Made by a program: the position numbers and the translations under genes. A stretch of DNA of 7,544 nt. It comes from Candidatus Hydrothermarchaeota archaeon. Its GTDB lineage: Archaea; Hydrothermarchaeota; Hydrothermarchaeia; Hydrothermarchaeales; WAQR01. The number at the start of each line of letters is the position of its first letter. The stretch's first letter is position 1. Below the pieces are notes generated by a model. It did no database searches. It worked only from the letters and a program-made list of their open reading frames with translations, and had not been told where the DNA came from. The stretch covers positions 1 to 7,544 of the forward strand of contig WAQR01000195.1 of NCBI GenBank assembly GCA_015520145.1, given 5' to 3'. This document shows positions 1 through 6,123 of this stretch, in pieces.

Positions 1-1216
1 CCATGACGGTGACTTTCAAATTTTTATTGTAAACCTTTTTGACAACCCTGCCTTTAAGCCCCCTCTTTTTAAGCTCGTGGAGCAGGTCGACGATGGGGTC
101 GTCGTACAGCGTGTATTTTGCCAGTGGACAGACCTCGATGTCCTTGAATCTTCTAACGGCGACCTCGATAATGTTTGCGATATTCTTCAGCGGCACGTTC
201 TCTTTCAGTTTCCCGTCCTCATCAAGGCGGATCTCCTGATGGAAGAAGTCAATACTCGGCTGGAGGCTGAAGTGGAAACCGGGGTTTCTGTTTTTCCTTG
301 CAGCGTCTCGAAGCTTTGTAAGGACTTTAAAGGCGTCTTTCTTTGTCACTGCAAAGAAACCTGATGTGGTGATATCAATACGCGTTCTGGCGTTCTCAAG
401 CAGGTATATGACCCTCTCCATCTCTAAAAACGGCTCGCCGCCTGTGACTGTGATAATGATGTCGTGTCTGGATGCAAATTCTATTACCTGGTCTGCGATA
501 TCCTGGAACTCTCTATTCGAGATATCCCGTCCTGTCCTTTCCTTTATGGTCGCCTTCCATGGGGCGAGGCAGAACCTGCAACTGTTCGGGCACTGCTCTG
601 TGGGTACGATTCCGATGTTGAAGAGTTTTAGAGGTGTCTTTTTCCCGCCGTTTTTTGCAAGACGTTTGACAATCTCCCTCCTCTCAAGGTCTCTCTTCGA
701 GCCGATTTGCCTGTAAAGCGCCTTCTTTTCTTCTACGATTTCCCTGATATCATCACTGCTGTTTTTATGGAGTCCCATATCACAGAATATCTTTGATACG
801 AGGTTTATGGTATTGTCCCGTGTTCTCTCATCAAGATGCTCGTAGTTCATGTCAACCGCAAGGCAGACCTTTTCTTTGAAGGTCTTTTTATCAAGCAGTG
901 GTCTGAAGACGTCAAGCGGCCACCTGGTAAAGGCAAGTGCTCCAAGAATCTGATCTGCATATCTCGTACCGACCTCCTTTTCTATGAACCTGAAGAGATA
1001 CAGCACCATTATCAGAAACCCGATGTCTGGCGCAACACCTCTCGAGTCGAGTTCCTGCTGGATGTGCGAAAGTGTGTTTGTTAAAAATGTCTTTTTGGCA
1101 TTCAGGTATCTCTCTTCAAGGCTTCTCGGGCTGCGTGACCCTTTTAGTAAGACATCAAGATGTGTTTCTGCCGTTTCTTCTGGTTCTGCTGCTCCTGTCA
1201 TTGTTGCTCCTGTCAT
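1..1216 (-). CDS. Radical SAM protein with long N-terminal domain (3' end missing)
   Basis: I translated the minus strand from ATG at 1216 to the window edge: about 405 codons with no stop, so the C-terminus lies outside. The radical SAM [4Fe-4S] cluster motif is C209-xxx-C213-xx-C216 in the context EQCPNSCRFCLAPW, followed by TGGEP at 258-262, the usual SAM-binding glycine motif. The family cleaves S-adenosylmethionine to a 5'-deoxyadenosyl radical; the substrate is unknown. Unusually, about 200 mostly helical, charged residues precede the cluster motif, where most family members have it near the N-terminus. The start is ambiguous. ATG 1216 lies about 25 bases below a TATA-like TTTTAAG (1239-1245) and has no ribosome binding site. 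ATG 1201 has GGAG five to six bases upstream. ATG 1267 is also open in frame. Radical SAM assignment is firm; no subfamily is recognised. Confidence 0.9.
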   Translation of the reverse strand, partial: MTGATMTGAAEPEETAETHLDVLLKGSRSPRSLEERYLNAKKTFLTNTLSHIQQELDSRGVAPDIGFLIMVLYLFRFIEKEVGTRYADQILGALAFTRWPLDVFRPLLDKKTFKEKVCLAVDMNYEHLDERTRDNTINLVSKIFCDMGLHKNSSDDIREIVEEKKALYRQIGSKRDLERREIVKRLAKNGGKKTPLKLFNIGIVPTEQCPNSCRFCLAPWKATIKERTGRDISNREFQDIADQVIEFASRHDIIITVTGGEPFLEMERVIYLLENARTRIDITTSGFFAVTKKDAFKVLTKLRDAARKNRNPGFHFSLQPSIDFFHQEIRLDEDGKLKENVPLKNIANIIEVAVRRFKDIEVCPLAKYTLYDDPIVDLLHELKKRGLKGRVVKKVYNKNLKVTVM

Positions 1217-1283
1217 GAGGAATAATCTGCACCAGGGCTTAAAAGATTTTTTCCTGTAAATTGTCATCAAATAATCCGCACCA
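1187..1283 (-). repeat. Repeated start region of the radical SAM gene
   Basis: Two nested duplications are visible. Near the start, the 15-mers at 1216-1202 and 1201-1187 (minus strand) differ by one base and each begins with ATGACAGGAGCA, encoding MTGAT-MTGAA. Further upstream, TGTCAT...ATAATC(C)GCACCA at 1262-1283 and TGTCAT...ATAATC(T)GCACCA at 1211-1234 (plus strand) form an imperfect direct repeat about 50 bp apart, each holding a possible ATG. The region also carries a TATA-like element (1239-1245). It could be a regulatory duplication or slippage; this is inference. Confidence 0.5.
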
Positions 1284-1395
1284 ACCATAAAGCAGGTATT
1301 GGTTCTACCACTACACCAGCGGTAAAACATATCTTGACGGTCAAAAGTGTAAGGCATTTTCAGGATAGAATACTAAAAGCCAGCATATGGCTAAA

Positions 1396-1405
1396 CTATT
1401 TATAC
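1396..1405 (+). promoter_or_regulatory. Archaeal TATA box for the CPBP protease gene
   Basis: CTATTTATAC fits the archaeal TATA consensus. Its centre is about 29 bases before the ATG at 1430, so transcription would begin at or just before that codon. This suggests a leaderless message and argues for ATG 1430 over the upstream in-frame TTG at 1334. Confidence 0.5.
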
Positions 1406-1429
1406 AATTTACACCCTATTTTGAGAACT

Positions 1430-2266
1430 ATGGACTCGTTTGGTATTCTTGTCTTTATTATCCTCATAAATGTGTTAATATCTTATTTCACCCTGAAGAT
1501 TATGTGGAATATGGGCATGCCGACTTATTCCAGAAAAATCCTGCTTCCTGTAGCATTTGTCCTGACTATAGCTATCGCAGAGTTCTTGTTCACATATAAA
1601 AGTTCCAGCATGGGAATAATGGTGCATGTTATAATAATAACGGCAGCCCTTTTTTCACCTATCTATATAAAAGACCTGAAACTTGTTCGCATCTCTCAGG
1701 CATTCATGCTTGTCTCGATGCTGAGGCTGGTCAATGCTGCGCTGCCGTTGCAGGATATATATATCCATTATCAGTTTTTGATTATATATTCCCTCCTCTT
1801 CCTCTCCTGTACGGTCTTCATCTACTATAATTTCAAAAACTTTGGTAAGGTCGGTATTAAAAGAGAAAACTTTTTTAGAAACGCTACAATAGGCATCCCA
1901 CTCGGCATCGTTTTTGGTATGACTGAGTACCTCATTCTCGGCACCCAGCCGCTGTTTTCAACCTTTTTCTATGCTAGTATCAGTATCTTCTTCATCTTAG
2001 GGATTACTGAAGAGGTGCTATTTAGAGGGATCTTACAGACAAGCATCGAGGACATAAACCCTACATTGGCAATTGTGCTCTCTGCGATAGCTTTTAGCAT
2101 ACCCCACAGTATCTGGGTCAACCCTTTAGAATATCTGTTCACATTCTATGTAGGCGTGGTCCTCTCGGTTCTATACTACCGCACAGGTTCACTTATTGGA
2201 CCTATTGTTATACACATAGTGATTAATTTCATGCTCTTCCAGGTCATTCCCTTCAAGATTGCCTAA
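1430..2266 (+). CDS. CPBP family intramembrane metalloprotease
   Basis: A membrane protein of 278 residues with about eight hydrophobic segments; the first begins right after the start Met. All three CPBP (Abi/CAAX-protease-like) motifs are present: EExxxR as E194-E195-VLF-R199, FxxxH ending at H226, and HxxxN as H262-IVI-N266. These polar residues sit in membrane helices, bind zinc and form the active site. The family contains CAAX prenyl-proteases, bacteriocin self-immunity proteins and processing enzymes of unknown substrate, so the target cannot be named. An in-frame TTG at 1334 would add 32 residues, but a TATA box at 1396-1405 lies inside that stretch and there is no ribosome binding site, so I prefer ATG 1430. 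It is convergent with the archaeosortase-like gene, so they share no transcript, although proteases of this family are known near exosortase loci. Confidence 0.9.
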   Translation: MDSFGILVFIILINVLISYFTLKIMWNMGMPTYSRKILLPVAFVLTIAIAEFLFTYKSSSMGIMVHVIIITAALFSPIYIKDLKLVRISQAFMLVSMLRLVNAALPLQDIYIHYQFLIIYSLLFLSCTVFIYYNFKNFGKVGIKRENFFRNATIGIPLGIVFGMTEYLILGTQPLFSTFFYASISIFFILGITEEVLFRGILQTSIEDINPTLAIVLSAIAFSIPHSIWVNPLEYLFTFYVGVVLSVLYYRTGSLIGPIVIHIVINFMLFQVIPFKIA

Positions 2267-2340
2267 CTCAATAAACTACCTGAATTAACGGAACTACCTG
2301 GCTACCAGTATCTGATTATCTGATTTGGTCAGCGATATAT
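2267..2340. repeat. Convergent intergenic spacer with short direct repeats
   Basis: The spacer between the stop codons of the CPBP protease and the archaeosortase-like gene holds AACTACCTG twice (2274-2282 and 2292-2300) and a perfect tandem ATCTGATT pair (2310-2317 and 2318-2325). No oligo-T terminator is evident for either gene. No function is assigned. Confidence 0.45.
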
Positions 2341-3246
2341 CTATCCATCCCTTGTATGATTCGAGGCATATTTGTTGATGAGTATTAAATATGCTACTGC
2401 AAAGAGAATGAAGAGCGTCAGTCCACCGAATATATGGAATGTTTGAAGTGCTATCTCCGGGCCTATGTAGTAGGATATAAGAAGTATCATACCAAGCCTG
2501 ATGGAATTTATTAGGAATATGAACGGGATGCAGACTACCGCTACGAGTATCTTTCTTTGAAGCTTTCCTGGCATGGAGAGGGCCACGAAAACAGAGAAGA
2601 TTATAAATGGGATAAGTGCGTACCCGCTGCTGCATTCAGGACTTAAGGCAAATTTCCCACCCTTTCCACCTTTGATTGTGAGTATTGTCACACCTTCCAG
2701 TTCCTCTGCAATCTCTATGGGAATGATCTTTCCAACTGCCGCAGCAGCTATTGCCCCCTCGATTTTCACCAGCTCATAACCATACTCATTTGCAATCGAG
2801 CTTTCAGGAGGTATGAGAAATACCAAAAATAGCAGGGCGGGTAAAAGGGTCTTTGCTGTTTTGGTGCCGTAGAATGCAATTATAAGTCCAGCAAGGAAGA
2901 ATGGGAGCGTGAGAAGGATTAGATGCAGCATATATGTTGAGTCTCTTACTGCATAGGTGAACGCCATGGCAACAGCAAGAATTAAGACCCCATAAATCCT
3001 CTGCTTTATATCGCTGTGCCACTCTAACTTGAGCTTCCTCCTTCTCTGGTATGCAAGATATGCTGCCATAAGAGGAACGAGCACGCCGTGCGTTGCCCAT
3101 GGGTTACTGAACCACTCCTCTACCAGAAGTCGTATTATCCATCCGTAAGTAGGGACGCCTGCAAGGATGACAGATATTGTAAATATGATTGTCTGCATAT
3201 TTTTTTTCATAGAGTTCTTTTTAAGTTTTACAAGATATAAATCCAT
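2341..3246 (-). CDS. Archaeosortase/exosortase family transpeptidase
   Basis: A polytopic membrane protein of 301 residues with roughly eight hydrophobic segments. The family triad is visible: C205 in SPECSSGYALIPF, R250 in LINSIRLGMIL, and H271 in TFHIFGGLT. The N-terminal part (HGVLVPLMAAYLAYQRRR, about residues 53-70) also matches the exosortase pattern of a loop then helix then basic stretch. Archaeosortases cleave a C-terminal tripartite signal (short motif, hydrophobic helix, basic tail) on exported proteins and are thought to transfer them to lipid. The start is supported by AGGAG (3256-3260), nine bases before ATG 3246. I cannot assign the A/B/C/D subclass, and no protein in this window ends with a recognisable PGF-, PEF- or similar sorting signal, so substrates must be elsewhere. 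It is divergent from the methyltransferase and convergent with the CPBP protease. Confidence 0.9.
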   Translation of the reverse strand: MDLYLVKLKKNSMKKNMQTIIFTISVILAGVPTYGWIIRLLVEEWFSNPWATHGVLVPLMAAYLAYQRRRKLKLEWHSDIKQRIYGVLILAVAMAFTYAVRDSTYMLHLILLTLPFFLAGLIIAFYGTKTAKTLLPALLFLVFLIPPESSIANEYGYELVKIEGAIAAAAVGKIIPIEIAEELEGVTILTIKGGKGGKFALSPECSSGYALIPFIIFSVFVALSMPGKLQRKILVAVVCIPFIFLINSIRLGMILLISYYIGPEIALQTFHIFGGLTLFILFAVAYLILINKYASNHTRDG

Positions 3247-3255
3247 CTGTGAAAT

Positions 3256-3352
3256 CTCCTACTGTTTTCGTGCAGGGATAGGGCGTGTAGGGATAGGGAA
3301 AATTATTTTTGCCGCACATCCAAAAACGTTAGGTGTTTGAATACCCCGGAGA
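3256..3352. promoter_or_regulatory. Divergent promoter region, archaeosortase / methyltransferase
   Basis: Both outward genes have good ribosome binding sites: AGGAG on the minus strand (3256-3260) for the archaeosortase and GGAGA (3348-3352) nine bases before the methyltransferase ATG. Between them, the AT-rich AAAATTATTTTTG (about 3299-3311) stands out from GC-richer flanks and could be read as a TATA-like element on either strand. It lies about 55 bases from each start codon. Promoter use is inferred. Confidence 0.4.
3269..3298. repeat. Tandem 15-bp direct repeat in the divergent promoter
   Basis: CGTGCAGGGATAGGG (3269-3283) is followed immediately by CGTGTAGGGATAGGG (3284-3298), with one mismatch in 15. 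The pair sits in the leader of the archaeosortase gene and upstream of the methyltransferase TATA-like element, a suitable place for a repressor or activator site. Confidence 0.6.
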
Positions 3353-3361
3353 ACTCATATC

Positions 3362-4477
3362 ATGCCAGATGATAATAAATATAAATACGATAAATATGTG
3401 GAACTGATATGGTCTGACAAATATGACCGTATTGAGATAGGGGAGAGGGCACCTGTAGAGAGGTACAATCTCCCTTTTCAGGTGGTGGAGACGGCCGGTA
3501 ATCCTAGGGTTACTTGTGGGGTACAGCTATCTTTTCCTGATGATAGGTGGCCTGAAAATTATCCAAAGGCCTGGAAGAACATGCTCATCTGGGGTGATAA
3601 CAAACCGGTGATGTCCTCTCTTATAAAACAGGGGCTGGCAGGAAAAATAAACCTGATTTATATCGACCCGCCGTTTTTCACCAGAGCAGATTTTTCAATA
3701 AAGACCCGGGTAGAGGCGGGGGCAGGTGATGGGAGGATAGAAAAGGCTCCATCTATCATCGAGGAGCGGGCGTACAGGGATACGTGGAGCGGTGGGATTG
3801 CTTCTTATCTCAGGTATATGTATGAGCGGCTGGTTTTGATGAGAGAGCTGCTGGCAGGTGATGGTTCTATCTATGTGCATCTGGACTGGCATGTGGTGCA
3901 TTATGTCAAGGTGATGATGGATGAGATTTTTGGGTATGAGAATTTCAGGAATGAGATTGTCTGGTGTTATACAGGCCCTAGAAAGAGTAAAAAAGCGTTT
4001 TCAAGGAAACATGATATTATCTTATTCTATTCCAGATCCAGTGATTACAAATTTAATGAACAGAGGATTCCCCATAAAAGTGGTCTGCATAATGTTGGCC
4101 AGGTTTTTATGACAAAAAAGGAGTTAGAAAGGGAGAGGCTGGGGGTAGTCAAAGAATTAGAAAGAAAGGGAAAATTACTGGAAGACTGGTGGATTGATAT
4201 ATGGGCAACAGAAAGATACAGAGATGAATTGCTTTATTTTGATACCCAAAAACCCGAGGCTCTCTTAAAACGCATCATCCTTGCCTCGTCCAACCCCGGC
4301 GACATCGTAGCTGACTTCTTCTGCGGCTCTGGCACAACCCTGGCGGTTGCAGAAAAACTCGGCAGGAGGTGGATAGGCTCGGATTTATCAAAATTTGCCG
4401 TCCAGGCGACTAGAAAGAGGCTTTTGGACATTCATAATTCAAAGGATTTGATGGATGCTGGGAGGTCGGGGAGGTAA
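3362..4477 (+). CDS. Site-specific DNA methyltransferase, beta class (N6-adenine or N4-cytosine), possibly C-terminally truncated
   Basis: 371 residues. Catalytic motif IV is D102-P-P-F105 (NLIYIDPPF) and the SAM-binding motif I is D318 to T326 (DFFCGSGTT), preceded by TQKPEALLKRII (from T295, motif X). Motif IV before motif I defines the beta group, which includes type III Mod subunits. GSIYVHLDW and DEIFGYENFRNEIVW (residues about 168-201) are typical of that branch. The target-recognition part is short (about 205-290). GGAGA lies nine bases before the ATG. No restriction nuclease, helicase or specificity subunit follows, so it is an orphan here. From memory, longer relatives share this N-terminal form (ELxWxxKYD, then xLPFQxxET) and continue well beyond the RKRLLDI segment. 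Here the protein stops after a low-complexity tail (GRSGR) just before a tandem repeat, so truncation is possible. Confidence 0.92.
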   Translation: MPDDNKYKYDKYVELIWSDKYDRIEIGERAPVERYNLPFQVVETAGNPRVTCGVQLSFPDDRWPENYPKAWKNMLIWGDNKPVMSSLIKQGLAGKINLIYIDPPFFTRADFSIKTRVEAGAGDGRIEKAPSIIEERAYRDTWSGGIASYLRYMYERLVLMRELLAGDGSIYVHLDWHVVHYVKVMMDEIFGYENFRNEIVWCYTGPRKSKKAFSRKHDIILFYSRSSDYKFNEQRIPHKSGLHNVGQVFMTKKELERERLGVVKELERKGKLLEDWWIDIWATERYRDELLYFDTQKPEALLKRIILASSNPGDIVADFFCGSGTTLAVAEKLGRRWIGSDLSKFAVQATRKRLLDIHNSKDLMDAGRSGR

Positions 4478-4479
4478 AT

Positions 4480-4505
4480 ATAAATTAAAGGAATAAATTA
4501 AAGGA
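4480..4505 (+). repeat. Perfect tandem 13-bp repeat after the methyltransferase
   Basis: ATAAATTAAAGGA occurs twice back to back (4480-4492 and 4493-4505), two bases after the TAA stop. The second copy supplies AAAGGAG, a good ribosome binding site, placed before an ATG at 4512 that opens only three codons (ATG AGG ATA TGA). It may be the scar of a deletion or insertion that removed the next gene of a methyltransferase operon. Confidence 0.6.
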
Positions 4506-4525
4506 GCGGACATGAGGATATGAGA

Positions 4526-4570
4526 TATTAATCTTATTCTTATTAATAATTATCAAAAAAATTTAAATAA
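4526..4570 (+). promoter_or_regulatory. AT-rich promoter with inverted repeat upstream of the sensor-protease module
   Basis: TATTAAT (4526-4532) and ATTAATA (4542-4548) form a perfect 7-bp inverted repeat around a 9-base pyrimidine-rich spacer. TTTAAATAA at 4562-4570 is a candidate TATA box that would start transcription near 4592. The inverted repeat's right arm could instead be part of a TATA element. Operator or terminator roles are inferred only from position. Confidence 0.4.
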
Positions 4571-4599
4571 TGAAAAGGGGCACTGGTGACTGAGGTATT

Positions 4600-5499
4600 A
4601 TGAGAGCAGGGAGCGGTACAGGGATGAGAATGAGAGGGGTGGACAATATTAGATTCAGTCCAGATTTGCATGCTATAATGTGGATTTCTACAAAAGGGGT
4701 TTTAAGGGAAGATGAAAGGAAGATTTTAGAGATAGCAAATGATTCTGGATATCTCAAAGAAAAGAAAACAATTTTTTCAGGGTATTGTTTTGGCAGATTT
4801 GACCTAATCATAGAATTTAAAGACACATCCGCGAGAGTAGCTTCAAATGTTTTATGTGAATTACAGGATGCAATAGCCGATAGAGGATATCCTATATGTT
4901 CGTCGCTTTCTTTGGGAGCTAAGGTGATAGGAGATGATGAAAAGGATGATAAATTACCAAAGAAACCGATTAGAATTTATACTTTCTTAATACCAAAAGT
5001 CAACGGAGTGCCACTAAAGAATTCTCTGGACATTTTAAACAAATTGGATTCTGAAATGAAAGACTCTGAAGCTGAACTATACTGGACGGCATCTTCATAT
5101 TCGTTTCTACTTACTGTAAGTGGAGATTCGTTTCATAATATGTTTTCTAAAGTATCGGAGTTTAGAGACCTGACCGAGGATTATTTTTCTGATAGCTGCT
5201 CTTATGTTGGACTGGAATGGGAAGGCGAAGAGAATAAGGTAGAGGGGGATACGATTAAAGCATTAACTTTTGTTAAACTGAGTTCAGGATATGGTGAGCT
5301 TGAATTAAAACCGGAAGATATCTTACTTGGATGGAATAAGAGGACGATGAGCAAAAGGCTTGGGTGGTCTGATATCTCTTTGGAGATAAGTAAACCGACA
5401 CTTAGAGAGATTAAAGAGGCAATCCTCGATCTGAGAAAAAATCATAAGGAAGAAGGGGATATTTTGAGTACATCAACATTACTCCTTCCGCAGGTGTGA
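4600..5499 (+). CDS. Putative multi-domain sensor protein with three Lrp/AsnC-like (RAM, ferredoxin-like) repeats
   Basis: 299 residues, not recognised as a named family. I read it as three tandem beta-alpha-beta-beta-alpha-beta units: about 22-110, 124-208 and 217-298. Unit 1 has GRFDLIIEF followed by a helix and the strand SSLSLGAKVI. Unit 3 has GWSDISLEI, a helix and STSTLLLP in the same order and spacing. Unit 2 has SSYSFLLTV, a helix and SCSYVGLEW. This resembles the ligand-binding half of Lrp/AsnC regulators (GxyDlvvxv core), but no helix-turn-helix is present. Such domains bind small ligands and oligomerise; a sensing role is inference. The start is uncertain: ATG 4600 has GGTGA ten bases upstream, while ATG 4624 has GGGAG ten bases upstream. 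The sequence with repeat-like character begins only after both. It overlaps the next gene's start region, implying translational coupling. Confidence 0.75.
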   Translation: MRAGSGTGMRMRGVDNIRFSPDLHAIMWISTKGVLREDERKILEIANDSGYLKEKKTIFSGYCFGRFDLIIEFKDTSARVASNVLCELQDAIADRGYPICSSLSLGAKVIGDDEKDDKLPKKPIRIYTFLIPKVNGVPLKNSLDILNKLDSEMKDSEAELYWTASSYSFLLTVSGDSFHNMFSKVSEFRDLTEDYFSDSCSYVGLEWEGEENKVEGDTIKALTFVKLSSGYGELELKPEDILLGWNKRTMSKRLGWSDISLEISKPTLREIKEAILDLRKNHKEEGDILSTSTLLLPQV

Positions 5500-5501
5500 A
5501 A

Positions 5502-6098
5502 ATGGACCGGGAAGAAAGTCTTTGGGAGGCAATACGGACATTATGGATAAAATATTGCGGTATTTCAGATGAGTATAAAATACTTAAACACCGATGGCAG
5601 TATCTACATAGTCCTGACTCTTTACCGGTACTTCCTCCACTTTTTGAAAAAAATGAACAAGAAGGAGAACTGTCAACATTTGATAGGCTGGACAATTTAG
5701 TTTCAGATATAAATGATACTTTCAACCGAAAATTGAATTTTAGAAGAGTCGAACATGAAGACTATACAGAGTCACTCCATTATCTTCAAACGTTTAGTCT
5801 AAGAGAATATTATATCCTGGAGAGAAAATTTTTCGAATTGAGCAATTTTGTGGGGCTATTAAAATCTGCATTCTTTCAACGAACTGTTTCAGCAGAGATT
5901 CCCCATGTCGCATCTGGATTGCCACATAGTCCAGAGAGAACAATAGGAAACGAACTTTTTTATCTGGCTGCTGATGAAGTTGCAAAGAGTTATTGTAAAT
6001 GTTTTAAGATACCTTATGGAAAATGGGATGGATTTATCACATTTACTCCACCAATAACGGAAGGACATTTCACTGGAGCATTTTTTTCGGCCTTCTGA
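5502..6098 (+). CDS. N-terminal part of a frameshift-split metallopeptidase (unknown helical domain)
   Basis: 198 residues from ATG 5502, which has AGGTG (5492-5496) five bases upstream. A GTG at 5496 overlapping the previous stop is the alternative start. Either way it is coupled to the sensor gene. The region is mainly helical, charged and soluble, and I do not recognise the fold. It ends abruptly in ITEGHFTGAFFSAF just after a run of seven T's. Reading one base fewer there gives GAFFRPSEYSKLFHIS and joins without any stop to the HExxH protein that follows. The segment before the break (DGFITFTPP) plus the restored strand (KLFHIS) is the kind of sequence that precedes the active-site helix of zinc peptidases. 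I therefore treat this as the first 195 residues of a protein of about 553, split by a sequencing error, a real mutation or programmed frameshifting. Confidence 0.75.
   Translation: MDREESLWEAIRTLWIKYCGISDEYKILKHRWQYLHSPDSLPVLPPLFEKNEQEGELSTFDRLDNLVSDINDTFNRKLNFRRVEHEDYTESLHYLQTFSLREYYILERKFFELSNFVGLLKSAFFQRTVSAEIPHVASGLPHSPERTIGNELFYLAADEVAKSYCKCFKIPYGKWDGFITFTPPITEGHFTGAFFSAF
6081..6087 (+). other. T7 homopolymer at the break between two halves of one gene
   Basis: With seven T's the upstream frame hits TGA at 6096-6098. With six T's the frame runs CGG CCT TCT GAA TAT and passes openly into the HExxH reading frame through 6124. The downstream frame is open across 6082-6123 and the downstream ATG has no ribosome binding site. 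Homopolymer miscounting or slippage is the simplest explanation. Confidence 0.7.
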
Positions 6099-6123
6099 AT
6101 ATTCAAAACTATTCCACATTTCG

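Noticed and set aside
39..1259. Several plus-strand ORFs of 82-116 codons in the first 1.26 kb
   Set aside because: They lie antisense to one continuous minus-strand frame that carries the radical SAM CxxxCxxC and GGEP motifs; their translations show no coherent domain.
1284..1322. tRNA-like stretch on the minus strand (GGTGTAGTGGTAGAACC, resembling a D-arm)
   Set aside because: No matching anticodon stem, T-arm or acceptor stem could be formed around it; at most a chance resemblance or a relic.
2267..2340. Possible CRISPR or attachment-site repeats in the convergent spacer
   Set aside because: Repeats are only 8-9 bp, without regular spacers, integrase or tRNA nearby.
2294..2635. Minus-strand ORF of 113 codons overlapping the archaeosortase
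   Set aside because: Shadow in another frame of the archaeosortase gene, which has the conserved Cys/Arg/His residues.
4563..4826. Minus-strand ORF of 87 codons overlapping the sensor gene start
   Set aside because: Hydrophobic C-terminal run is the complement of the purine-rich leader and start region of the sensor gene; no independent support.
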